In this document: piece after piece, positions 34,206-42,271 of the stretch
How the letters are laid out: each line of letters opens with the position of its first letter
How positions within the stretch are numbered: the stretch's first letter is position 1
From: an uncultured Lachnoclostridium sp.
GTDB lineage: Bacteria; Bacillota; Clostridia; Lachnospirales; Lachnospiraceae
Reading direction: 5' to 3'
Length of the DNA: 42,271 nucleotides
NCBI GenBank assembly: GCA_905212635.1
Contig: CAJMFH010000021.1
Span: 1 to 42,271, forward strand
The notes under the pieces: model-generated
Database searches by the model: none
What the model was told of the DNA's origin: nothing
Seen by the model: the letters and a program-made list of their open reading frames with translations, nothing else
Position numbers and translations under genes: made by a program

Positions 34206-34370
34206 ATGGAAACGGACGAAAAAATACTTGCTAAATTAAACGACTCCACAGAGTACAACACCTGGCTTGTCAAGCGCGACAGCCTTATTTTTGTGCGGAA
34301 AGAACTTCCTCTGACTCAATACGAAACGATGAAAACTGGGGCTGTCGCTTTAACATATGAAAATTGTTAA
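34206..34370 (+). pseudogene. 5' fragment of a possible kinase-like gene cut by an IS
   Basis: The ORF has 44 native residues (METDEKILAKLNDSTEYNTW, then LVKRDSLIFVRKELPLTQYE), after which it runs into the IS end (34338 on) and stops at 34370. The pattern resembles the start of a small Hanks-kinase N-lobe (V..VRKEL as the lysine strand), but this is only suggestive. It lies behind a consensus promoter and diverges from an XRE gene. No continuation is found on the other side of the IS, so the insertion was followed by deletion, or the gene was already lost. Confidence 0.5.
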
Positions 34371-34380
34371 GGCGCAGCCC
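34338..34380 (+). terminator. Hairpin terminator at IS left end
   Basis: GGGCTG/CAGCCC, CGC/GCG and TTAAC/GTTAA pair across the IS end and are followed on the plus strand by TGTTTTT. It would stop read-through from the truncated gene's promoter into the IS. Confidence 0.65.
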
Positions 34381-34506
34381 TGTTTTTCAACTTAAATTAT
34401 AAAAAATAGTCTATCTTTTGTTTAAACTTTTTATCCGATTTAAAAATGGGCGCACTTATCTAAGACCTGCTCAATAATCTGTTTTCAGGTTTTAAACTTT
34501 TAAAAT

Positions 34507-36126
34507 TTATGCCGTTTTTAAAGGAAATAAATGGATTCCTGTTTTTCCATTTTGTATTTTATTATGAAGTTTATTTATATTTCTGGCAATAGCTAACAAT
34601 GTACTTTCTGCAAGAACATTTATTGTACCTTTTGTCAGATATCTTCTAAATTGCATATCTTGTTTAATGTCTCCAAAAGAACCCTCTGCCTGAATACTCC
34701 GGTTCATACGGTATAATTTTCCTTCTTCTGACACGAGGCGTTCCAAGTCTGCCTGCCGCTGTTTGATAAATGTTTTTGCCACTTGTAATGTTTTTGTCCG
34801 TTTTTCCAAAGGAGTTTTGCAGTTGTTTCCTTTAATACATTTTTCCTTATGTGGACAATCTTGACAGTTTTCACACTTATAAATAGTTTTTTCACTTACA
34901 AAACCAGTTTTAGATTTACTGTGACAGATATGATCTACCATAAGTTTTCTTCCACAGTTGCAAATGTAAAAATCACCTTCTTTGTCATATTTCATGTTGT
35001 CTATTTTTCCAATGTCATTTTTATATTTTCGTGTTTTAGATATTTCATAGTTTGCCGGTTTGATAAAGGCTGTCTGACCATTATTCTCTAGAAATAAATA
35101 ATTTTCTTCACTTTCATATCCTGCATCTGCGGTTATATTTTTGTATTTAAATTTCAGATAATGTTCCGCCTCTTTCAGAAAAGGAATAAGAGTTGTAGTA
35201 TCCGTAGGCTGTGGACCAATCGTAAGCCATGTAATGTATTCTGAATCTACGCCATGCTGTAAGTTATAAGCGGGTTTTAACTGACCGTTTTTCATGGCAT
35301 CTTCTTTCATACGCATAAATGTTGCATCTTCATCGGTTTTGGAATAGCTGTTTCTTGTTCCACATTTGTATATCTTTTGATTGTATTCCTTTAGTTTGTC
35401 AAGATACATTTCTAATGTTTCAAAACTTTTTTGCAGAGGAGATTTTCTTTTTCCAATCCCGTGAACAAATGTTATATTTTCTTCTTTGCAGAGTTTTAAT
35501 AATCGTTTCCGTAACTTTTTTACATGTTTTAGTTTTATGGTATTTCCGTATACCACTTTGATATCATAAGTTTCTTCGCATTGAGCAACAAAATCGGCAA
35601 GTTTGATCAGTAAGTTTGCCTGATTTCTGGTAACTGCTTTTTTCCAGACAAAAGTGTATTTATTCGCATTTGCTTCAATCTTTGTCCCATCAATAAAAAT
35701 GGTTTTTCCTGAAATTTCTCCCATGTCATAAAGCATGTTGGATACTTCCGCAAGAATACGCTTGGCACAAGGTGCAAAATGAAGACTTCTGAAACGTGCA
35801 AGTGTTGCATGGTCAGGAGCCTTATGTCCTTCTAAGAGATACATGAAGTTGATATCCCGCTTACACTTTAATGCCATAGACCGGGAAGAGTAATCGCCAT
35901 TCATGTAAGAATATAAAACAATTTTCAAGAGCATTCTGGGCGATAAAGAATTTATTCTTTCGTAAGTAGAATATAAATCAGTCAGATCCATTCCCTCCAC
36001 AAACTGACTGAGTAACCGCACAGAATCATACTCTGGAATAATTATTTCAATATTTAACGGAAGTTTTAGTTGATATCCATTATAATATCCGTTATAATTT
36101 TTCTGTAGATTAATGTTTTTGGTCAT
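34507..36126 (-). CDS. IS1182 family transposase (DDE)
   Basis: The 539-residue transposase is full length. An N-terminal DUF772-type region (about 60-120, YSYMNGDYSSRSMALKCKRD), catalytic Asp in FIDGTKIEAN (about 145), second Asp in ITADAGYESEENYLFLE (about 318) and Glu in QAEGSFGDIKQDMQFRRY (about 495) are present. A Cys cluster (CENCQDCPHKEKC) typical of this group lies between the last two. No frameshift is visible, so the element is likely active. Confidence 0.93.
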   Translation of the reverse strand: MTKNINLQKNYNGYYNGYQLKLPLNIEIIIPEYDSVRLLSQFVEGMDLTDLYSTYERINSLSPRMLLKIVLYSYMNGDYSSRSMALKCKRDINFMYLLEGHKAPDHATLARFRSLHFAPCAKRILAEVSNMLYDMGEISGKTIFIDGTKIEANANKYTFVWKKAVTRNQANLLIKLADFVAQCEETYDIKVVYGNTIKLKHVKKLRKRLLKLCKEENITFVHGIGKRKSPLQKSFETLEMYLDKLKEYNQKIYKCGTRNSYSKTDEDATFMRMKEDAMKNGQLKPAYNLQHGVDSEYITWLTIGPQPTDTTTLIPFLKEAEHYLKFKYKNITADAGYESEENYLFLENNGQTAFIKPANYEISKTRKYKNDIGKIDNMKYDKEGDFYICNCGRKLMVDHICHSKSKTGFVSEKTIYKCENCQDCPHKEKCIKGNNCKTPLEKRTKTLQVAKTFIKQRQADLERLVSEEGKLYRMNRSIQAEGSFGDIKQDMQFRRYLTKGTINVLAESTLLAIARNINKLHNKIQNGKTGIHLFPLKTA

Positions 36127-36165
36127 ACATTAATTATACACCAACTGCCGGATTTTTTCGAGATC

Positions 36166-36198
36166 TGGCAGTTCTTTTTTGCCAAAAAAGAACTGCCA
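36166..36198. terminator. Perfect 15-bp hairpin at IS right end
   Basis: TGGCAGTTCTTTTTT (36166-36180) and AAAAAAGAACTGCCA (36184-36198) are exact complements with a 3-nt loop. It lies between the transposase start and the right end, where it can block outside transcription from entering the transposase gene. A second small hairpin, CACTAA-TCAC-TTAGTG, adjoins the terminal repeat. Confidence 0.65.
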
Positions 36199-36253
36199 CA
36201 CTAATCACTTAGTGCGACAGCCCCAGCCACTATATTTTCTAAAAAATTATTAT

Positions 36254-39200
36254 CTATTTTCTCACCTTCACCTTTATTTTAGCCATCACACCATTTTGTG
36301 TAACCACATAAACAGTAGCTTGTCCGGGCTTCTTGGTTATGATCTTTCCGTTATTGGCCACGCTCACAACTTTGGGATTTGATACGCAATATTGTATTTT
36401 TGCAATATGCCATTGACATTTTTTCTTCTTTGGCAATATTACACGAGCCTTAATTTTGCTGATTTTTCCCACTTTCAATGTGCGTTTTTTGCTTCCTGCA
36501 ATGCGTACAGCCACTGGATTTGCATATTTTTTGCTGCCCTTCGTCGCTGCATGAAGCTGCAAAGAACGTCCAAAAACGACTTTTTTCCCATCCACGATAC
36601 GATATGCCTGAACCTCATACTTATACCAATCATTTTTCCGCAATTTTTTACCGGTATAAGATGTTTTTCCCGCGGATGTAATCGTACAGACAAGTTTTAA
36701 TTTGCTGTAATCATTTCCCTTGCTGCAACGCGCCGCATAGACCAAATATCCATCCGCTCCTTTTACTTTTGACCATGTCAATTTCTGTGACGTGTTCTTT
36801 GAAACCACAGGACGGATTAATTCCGGCAGTATCGGCACCGGACCTGTCTTCTTAGATATGGTTACCACTACCGTGTCCGGCGTTACCGATGGGGCTGCGT
36901 CCGGAGTCGCCGCAGGGGTTGCTGTCGGGGTTGCCACCGGAGTTGCGGTCGGGGTCGGCATTGGGGTTGCAGTCGGAAGTTTCGGTTCGGAAATCGTATA
37001 TTCTTTCGTCACCTGAACATCGCCGATCTTCAGTACTGCCGTAATTGTTCCTGCTGAAATAAGATTGTCCGTCACTTTACCTTTTCTCAGATAAGTAATT
37101 TCTCCCTTTTCTGCTTCATACTCCAGCCAGGATTCATCATACTCTGCCACTGCTTCATGTTCCTTTTTATCGTATTCTGCATCCTTTACGGCAAGTACTG
37201 CCTTTGCCTGATGGCTGGAATCGTTTTGGCAGACTGCCAAGATACAATCTTTCTCTGCCGTATAAAGGAAGTTATGCTCCGGTTTGGTACCCGGAGTATT
37301 TGTATATATGCTTTTACACAATTCAAATCCATCATATACAGTAGCTCCCTCTCTTTTTTTCAGGTTCGGGAAATTGTCTCCTCCTTCCGAAAGATCCTGA
37401 TACCATGCCTGCGTTCCATCCGAAACTTTGTTGTTCAAGAAATAACACACCTCTCCGGATTTGAGTGTTTTGATGGTTCTTCCAAAAATAGAAGTGAACA
37501 CAGGCCCCTTTTCCACATGTGTTTCCAGGTTCTCAAATGACGTACAATAGCAATTTGTAATGGTAGCATAATTTTTTGCAAAAGTATATGTAAGTCCAAA
37601 ATAATCCACATTTCCCTCTCCCACAAGTGAATTATCTCTTTCAAAACAATTGCGAATCACTCCAAGGTTTACTCCTGCAGTATCTCCTATCGGATCATAT
37701 TCAGAATCTGTGCCTCGACGCAGTTTTATATAAATACAGCCTCCTGTTGTCATACAATTTTCAATTACCCCGCGGTTAATACCACAGAGTGATCCTATCG
37801 CACCATTGTTTGAGGTAGCATCTTTATCCATTTTCATATTCTGCATCCAAAGATTTCGAATGGTTCCCTTTAAAGTTCGACAGATTCCGCCGGTGGTCAT
37901 TTCATCGCCCTTTATATTTTGAATGGAATATCCATTTCCATCAAAGATTCCTTCATAACTTTTCAATATTCCGTTTAATGTTGTTTTCTCCACGTCAATG
38001 TCGTTCTCAAGTCTGGCATTGATGTGCGCATCCGCCTCTGCGAATTCTATAAATTGGTTCAAATCGTCCTTTGTACGAATTTCGACATATTCCACTCCGT
38101 CGGTATCAACAAAGCTATCCATACTGCTCAATGTCATGTCTTGTGTCGCGTAACTTCCCCCGGAATAACAGGTTCCATTTGCAGCCTGATACAGTTTACC
38201 ATCCGGCAAAACACTCATCGATTCCGTAACTCCATCGATCGTCACATTGTACTCGCGGTGGGATGGCATCATAGAAACTACCCTGTCTGACGTAATCAAT
38301 GTGTTTTCCTTAAAATCCGCACCATTCTCCGCTATATACGTATAACTGTATTGACTATCATCAAACAACTTTCCAAATTCAGTGTCTTTTTCCACTTTCA
38401 CGGAATATTGCAATTTTCGGGTGCTTTCGTTAAAAAATTGTACCTCACACAAGACAGCATCCGATTGGAGTTCCAGTTTATTTTTCACTGCATTCCATTT
38501 ATAAAGATAAGAAGTTCCCTCGATTTCAATGACATTGTTGGCTTTTCGCAAATATGCATCCAATTTACCGGCAGATGTAGTTTTTAACGCACTTGCCGGA
38601 TACCCATTAATGGCAGAAACCTTTTTGCCTTTTGGAAGATCCGTGATCGTCATTTTTTCTACCGAATAACTATTTCCGTCCTCCCATTGGTCAATATCCA
38701 CATCACCGGATATTTTAGCCGATTCCACTTTTACTTTATTGGAACCTATTATATAATCAAAGTCCATATTACCGTCCAAAAATTGGTAATTTCCACCATC
38801 GTTCAATTCCGCTTCGTAACAGGACAATGAGCCGCCAAGCATAGTCCATTCATTCAGGTCTTTTATGCCGGCATCCCTCGCTGCTACGGTACCCGATTCC
38901 ATTGTAAAACTTCCATCACAATAGTCCTCTGAACTGCCACCACGAATCAGATATCCATCACAATTTACCTCCAAAGAAGAATTCAGCGTATCCGCATCTT
39001 CCTGAACCGTCAACTGTCCATTCAGTTTAAAAACCGTTGGTTCATTTTCTTTCATGGATTCATCTTCCGGCATGGCAATAACATTTTTCCCTTTGAGGTA
39101 TAAATTCACTTCTCCTGTGACGTCCATAAATGGAAATAAGGGCTCTTTTTCCTTTTCATCACTCGTCGAATCCTCATTGATATCAAAGGAATAACTGTCA

Positions 39201-39589
39201 TCATTTTGGATAGTAACGTTATCTAAAATGACATCGGCTTTCACGCCCTCTGCTACGGAAATATGTACATCCGCATACTTTCCATCAACTTCATTACTGC
39301 CTGTAATTGTATAGGTTCCATCTTCCGTGATCAAAATCTCTATGATCGTTGTCTCATAAACATCCCCCCAATAGTCCGTAATCGTCTTTTGAGTATGTAA
39401 TTCGGGACTCTGCAGATCATAAACCGTTTTATTCTCAGAAAGAACCTCACTTGTTTCCTGTGCATAGGTATTCGTCACGGGCACAACCGGAATTCCTGTA
39501 AGTACCATTGCAGAAAGCGTACCTATACTTACTGCCTTCCTCCATATTTGTTTTAAGTTTTTGTTTCCTTTTTTGAATTGAGTATTCAT
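36254..39589 (-). CDS. Large secreted surface protein with FN3- and Big_2-like domains
   Basis: This is an 1111-residue protein with a long basic signal peptide (NLKQIWRKAVSIGTLSAMVL, cleavage near YAQE). A beta-rich, parallel-helix-like region covers about 55-330, and a GLUG-like region with repeated IxN..G, NCM/NCY turns covers about 520-720. A Thr/Pro/Ala linker (TPTATPVATPTATPAATPDA) follows, then an FN3-like domain (about 940-1035) and a C-terminal Big_2-like domain ending VKVRK. AAGGAG precedes the ATG. No sortase motif is visible. It is probably an adhesin or glycan-associated protein; the exact substrate is unknown. Confidence 0.75.
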   Translation of the reverse strand: MNTQFKKGNKNLKQIWRKAVSIGTLSAMVLTGIPVVPVTNTYAQETSEVLSENKTVYDLQSPELHTQKTITDYWGDVYETTIIEILITEDGTYTITGSNEVDGKYADVHISVAEGVKADVILDNVTIQNDDSYSFDINEDSTSDEKEKEPLFPFMDVTGEVNLYLKGKNVIAMPEDESMKENEPTVFKLNGQLTVQEDADTLNSSLEVNCDGYLIRGGSSEDYCDGSFTMESGTVAARDAGIKDLNEWTMLGGSLSCYEAELNDGGNYQFLDGNMDFDYIIGSNKVKVESAKISGDVDIDQWEDGNSYSVEKMTITDLPKGKKVSAINGYPASALKTTSAGKLDAYLRKANNVIEIEGTSYLYKWNAVKNKLELQSDAVLCEVQFFNESTRKLQYSVKVEKDTEFGKLFDDSQYSYTYIAENGADFKENTLITSDRVVSMMPSHREYNVTIDGVTESMSVLPDGKLYQAANGTCYSGGSYATQDMTLSSMDSFVDTDGVEYVEIRTKDDLNQFIEFAEADAHINARLENDIDVEKTTLNGILKSYEGIFDGNGYSIQNIKGDEMTTGGICRTLKGTIRNLWMQNMKMDKDATSNNGAIGSLCGINRGVIENCMTTGGCIYIKLRRGTDSEYDPIGDTAGVNLGVIRNCFERDNSLVGEGNVDYFGLTYTFAKNYATITNCYCTSFENLETHVEKGPVFTSIFGRTIKTLKSGEVCYFLNNKVSDGTQAWYQDLSEGGDNFPNLKKREGATVYDGFELCKSIYTNTPGTKPEHNFLYTAEKDCILAVCQNDSSHQAKAVLAVKDAEYDKKEHEAVAEYDESWLEYEAEKGEITYLRKGKVTDNLISAGTITAVLKIGDVQVTKEYTISEPKLPTATPMPTPTATPVATPTATPAATPDAAPSVTPDTVVVTISKKTGPVPILPELIRPVVSKNTSQKLTWSKVKGADGYLVYAARCSKGNDYSKLKLVCTITSAGKTSYTGKKLRKNDWYKYEVQAYRIVDGKKVVFGRSLQLHAATKGSKKYANPVAVRIAGSKKRTLKVGKISKIKARVILPKKKKCQWHIAKIQYCVSNPKVVSVANNGKIITKKPGQATVYVVTQNGVMAKIKVKVRK

Positions 39590-39620
39590 ACTTTTCTCCT
39601 TTTCTTATTTCATTCTATAT

Positions 39621-41072
39621 TTATTTGTAATTGACAATCTGTTCAAGAGTATAGAGTAATGTTCCATTTTTTCCAGCCTCTTCTACTATTTTTTCATCAA
39701 ACCCATTTTCAGCAAACAAAGCATAGTAGAACTTTGCTTTTTCTTTTAATGGGGTCAGTTTTGACAATGTATTAAGATATTCTCTATAAGAAAACGGCTC
39801 TTTTTTGAATTTACACTCTCCAACCATATAGTTTTCTTCCTTTTGGTCGATACACAAAAGGTCAATTTCCGTTTCTGCGATTCGGAGTCCATTCGCTGCA
39901 TTTTTATCTCTTACGGTTGTTTTTCCCGTCCAACGGCCCATTTTAGAATATCGAAACGGCAGTTCATTCTTTTTTTGCATTTCACGAACAAACTCACGAC
40001 AAACATCCTCAAAAGTAGTAGCTGCAAATTCATGAAGTGCCGGTTCTACGATATACTCATAAACACCATCCGCATCACCATCTTCAAGCTGTGAGAAATT
40101 AGCAAATCCAAATGCATACCAAAACCGAAAGAAATTATCTGTTAGTCTGTATATTCCTCTATTGCCATTTGCCTGCTCCTTCACTTTGGCATCAATAGAA
40201 AATTTCCTCTCCATAATACCAAGTTGAATCAGATTTTTCAAATATACACTTGTTTTGGAAGTGTCCTCTATCAATGACTTCTGACTAATACTATTTAAGG
40301 ACGTATTACCAAGTGCCACTGCTTCAATAACAGAATTATAAACCGGTGTTTCACGAAGTTCCTGATGAAGCAGAAACTCGACTTCACTGTAAAGGATACA
40401 CCCCTTTGTCAGAATGTTCTGCTTAATGTTTTCCGAAACAGAAACCTTTGGATTCCATTGCCTTAAATAATGTGGAATACCGCCAAGAACAGAATACGTA
40501 ATCACTTTATCTCGTGTAGAATATCCCGGAAAGAATTTTATGGCATCATAAAATTCCATTTCTTTCATCTTATAAATTCCGGTCGCACGACCATAAAGAG
40601 GATTCTTTTCTGCCAGCAGTTCCTTTTCAATAAAACTCATCGCACTTCCACATAGTACGATCATAATATTGGCATTCCGAAGTTCTGCATCCCATAAATT
40701 TTGCAAAATGGATGGAATGCTCTTATTTCCTTTACACATGTATGGAAATTCATCTATGATAAGTAGTTTCTTTTTATCCCCATATGGTAGATCAACAATG
40801 GACTGAATTGCTTTTTCCCAATCCTCAAACTCGCTAATATAATTTCTTGCAGGTACATTCTCTTTTAATATCTGTTTTGAAAATTTTTGAAGCTGTACCC
40901 TGTCAGTTGTCTGCGTGCAGGAAAAAAAAACATGTGGTTTCTCCTTACAGAATTCTCTAAGCGTTTCTGTTTTACCTACACGCCGCCTGCCATATAAAAC
41001 AATTAACTGTCCACCGTCTTTTTTGTATTTATCATCCAAAAATTTCAGTTCTGCTTCTCTTCCGACAAACAT
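39621..41072 (-). CDS. DUF234-type AAA ATPase with C-terminal nuclease-like domain
   Basis: The 483-residue protein belongs to the archaeal-type ATPase/DUF234 group. Walker A YGRRRVGKT lies near residue 27, the Walker B segment LLIIDEFPYM near 105, and a winged-helix region (about 265-320) follows. The C-terminal domain has the PD-(D/E)XK-like spacing ETEIDLLCID...GECKFK (about 410-435). The ATG at 41072 is preceded by GGAGGTG; the longer frame upstream overlaps the promoter. Function is unknown. Two palindromic sites overlap the start of transcription. Confidence 0.85.
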   Translation of the reverse strand: MFVGREAELKFLDDKYKKDGGQLIVLYGRRRVGKTETLREFCKEKPHVFFSCTQTTDRVQLQKFSKQILKENVPARNYISEFEDWEKAIQSIVDLPYGDKKKLLIIDEFPYMCKGNKSIPSILQNLWDAELRNANIMIVLCGSAMSFIEKELLAEKNPLYGRATGIYKMKEMEFYDAIKFFPGYSTRDKVITYSVLGGIPHYLRQWNPKVSVSENIKQNILTKGCILYSEVEFLLHQELRETPVYNSVIEAVALGNTSLNSISQKSLIEDTSKTSVYLKNLIQLGIMERKFSIDAKVKEQANGNRGIYRLTDNFFRFWYAFGFANFSQLEDGDADGVYEYIVEPALHEFAATTFEDVCREFVREMQKKNELPFRYSKMGRWTGKTTVRDKNAANGLRIAETEIDLLCIDQKEENYMVGECKFKKEPFSYREYLNTLSKLTPLKEKAKFYYALFAENGFDEKIVEEAGKNGTLLYTLEQIVNYK

Positions 41073-41094
41073 AAAAAGCACCTCCTTTTTTGCT

Positions 41095-41156
41095 AAATCA
41101 CGATTTACTAAATCTTGATTTGGTATTATTATATCCAAAGTTATGCAAAAAAACAA
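41095..41156 (-). promoter_or_regulatory. Promoter with two tandem AAATC-NN-GATTT operators
   Basis: Minus-strand -35 TTGTTT (41156-41151), 17-bp spacer and TATAAT (41133-41128). Just downstream are two 12-bp palindromes, AAATCttGATTT (41110-41121) and AAATCacGATTT (41095-41106), 15 bp centre to centre. Their position over the transcription start fits repression of the DUF234 gene; the second is 23 bp from the start codon. Confidence 0.65.
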
Positions 41157-41198
41157 GTGCTTTCATGAAAATTTTGAATGCTCTTATCCCATTCTTTT

Positions 41199-42271
41199 CT
41201 ACTCCACCGGGCTGTCTTCCTTTGCCACATATTCAAAGAAATCAAAGTCGGCATAATGCTTATGTTTAACACGGTCTGCACAGGTGATGCCCACCATCGT
41301 TCCGGTAAATTCTCCATATTTACAATACTCATCTGAAAACTTTGTGGTATCAAATGGGATGCCGATCTTTTCATAATGTTCCCCATCATACCCCCAATAA
41401 AACTGTGAATGTTTCCCTCTGATCTCCAATCGGAAATAGATCGGTACATCATCCACTGCTTTTCTTGTATTGACAAACTCTGTCTTCTCTCCATTTTCCA
41501 AAGCAATAATGGAAATTGCACTCTGTCCCAGTGTTTCGCTGTAATATTTCCGCAGATTGATATAATTCATATTATCATAATAAATGATAAGACCTGCCGA
41601 ATGTTGATGTACTTCTGGCATAAACTCCATTTTGGTCGTTATCGTTGCATAAACACTTGTGAGCTTCCTTGCCAGAATACTTACCTTATTTAGAGAAGTT
41701 CTTGACTCCTGTCCCCTTAACCGGACATACCCTTTTCGGGCATGAATATCTGCAAAACTCTGAGGCATGAGGCGAGGTGCATAATAAAAGTTGCCCAGCT
41801 CCTTTCCGTCAAAATCATCAAAGTCCGGTATCTCGGATACCTTATATTCCGGCAATTCACTTTCTTCGCAGTATTCCTTGGCAATATTGCTTCCGTCTGC
41901 CATGCGAAGCCAGCCATCCTCGGTCCATTTCATTTTCTGGATGGCAGTCTCCCTGCCCAGTGTACAGCGAAGTTCCGGGCGGAATGGTCTGGAGCAAAGA
42001 TGTACCAGATATACCTCTCCAAGCTGCGTCTCCACATAGCTTCCATGACCAGCCTTCTGTAATACCACATCCGGGTTGAAATACTTTGGCTTTAAATGAT
42101 CCGGATCATGTCTTTCATTGGATTCTACCGGATTAGACGTAACAATCGGATTCTGTGGGTCTCCTTCATAAGGTCCCCATACATTTTTGGAACGCCCCAT
42201 GGTTACACAATGATTGTATCCGGTTCCGCCCTCGGCACACATAATATAATAATATCCGTTTCGTTTGGTCA
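41199..42271 (-). CDS. GH43 beta-xylosidase/arabinofuranosidase, partial
   Basis: The 3' part of a glycoside hydrolase family 43 gene; the frame is open to the window edge, so the start lies outside. The visible 357 codons include the catalytic-domain segments EGGTGYNHCVTMGRSKNVWG, YVETQLGEVYLVHLCSRP and LGRETAIQKMKW. A DUF1349-type beta-sandwich follows (about the last 200 residues), common in GH43 xylosidases. Such enzymes trim xylo-oligosaccharides. The family call is good; the substrate is inferred. No terminator is visible after the stop. Confidence 0.85.
   Translation of the reverse strand, partial: TKRNGYYYIMCAEGGTGYNHCVTMGRSKNVWGPYEGDPQNPIVTSNPVESNERHDPDHLKPKYFNPDVVLQKAGHGSYVETQLGEVYLVHLCSRPFRPELRCTLGRETAIQKMKWTEDGWLRMADGSNIAKEYCEESELPEYKVSEIPDFDDFDGKELGNFYYAPRLMPQSFADIHARKGYVRLRGQESRTSLNKVSILARKLTSVYATITTKMEFMPEVHQHSAGLIIYYDNMNYINLRKYYSETLGQSAISIIALENGEKTEFVNTRKAVDDVPIYFRLEIRGKHSQFYWGYDGEHYEKIGIPFDTTKFSDEYCKYGEFTGTMVGITCADRVKHKHYADFDFFEYVAKEDSPVE

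Larger units (their letters stand above)
34338..36224. mobile_element. IS1182-family insertion sequence, intact
   Basis: The 1887-bp element is bounded by inverted repeats GGGGCTGTCGC (34338-34348) and GCGACAGCCCC (36214-36224), extended by CT/AG outside. It has a single full-length transposase on the minus strand and hairpins at both ends: 34338-34380 (stem then TGTTTTT) and 36166-36198 (TGGCAGTTCTTTTTT and its exact complement). No clear target duplication is visible. It truncates the gene at 34206. Confidence 0.85.

Overview
The window looks like chromosomal DNA of a gut-type Firmicute, most likely a Lachnospiraceae relative (Roseburia/Eubacterium/Coprococcus-like). This is inferred from moderate-to-low GC, strong AGGAGG-type ribosome binding sites, BspA-like leucine-rich and Big_2 surface proteins, Rpn-family and IS1182 mobile genes, GH43, Hcp and the amt-glnK pair. 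Nearly all genes are on the minus strand; only lemA, the DUF2207 gene and one IS-truncated gene are on the plus strand. No rRNA, tRNA or CRISPR array was seen.

Layout: 1-2761 holds a structured repeat-like element, enolase with a tandem dyad in its promoter, and a YitT membrane protein. 2762-5825 holds a cation P-type ATPase whose leader is a yybP-ykoY-type Mn2+ riboswitch with a terminator, followed by a direct-repeat-flanked element. 5854-8055 is a MerR regulator translationally coupled to a DXS-like transketolase that lacks family arginines, behind a MerR-type promoter with a 19-bp spacer. 8112-8999 is an Rpn-family nuclease gene.

9263-15173 is an AT-rich accessory island, the most unusual part of the window. 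It encodes, in transcription order, a Mor-like HTH regulator, an AAA+ ATPase, three small unrecognised proteins (two with membrane segments), a membrane-anchored Big_2 protein, a radical SAM/SPASM maturase interrupted by a frameshift in an AT dinucleotide run, and a 47-residue Cys-containing peptide that looks like a RiPP precursor. A membrane-anchored extracellular protein follows.

15208-25400 is a surface/signalling region: an LRR protein, a Big_2/coiled-coil protein, an HTH-containing unknown, a zinc-ribbon Ser/Thr kinase with one PASTA domain, a DUF6273-type surface protein, and a decayed paralogue of the Big_2 protein. The LRR and DUF6273-type proteins share a very basic C-terminal domain that may be a wall-attachment module.

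25669-34114 is largely housekeeping: amt-glnK with a leader hairpin, lemA plus DUF2207, a LURP-one-like membrane protein, hybrid cluster protein and an XRE regulator. The XRE gene is divergent from a possible kinase-like gene cut by an intact IS1182-family element (34338-36224). The right end carries a large secreted Big_2/FN3-like protein, a DUF234-type ATPase behind two tandem operator-like palindromes, and the 3' part of a GH43 beta-xylosidase gene that runs off the window.

All assignments come from reading the sequence and from remembered family motifs; no database search was done.
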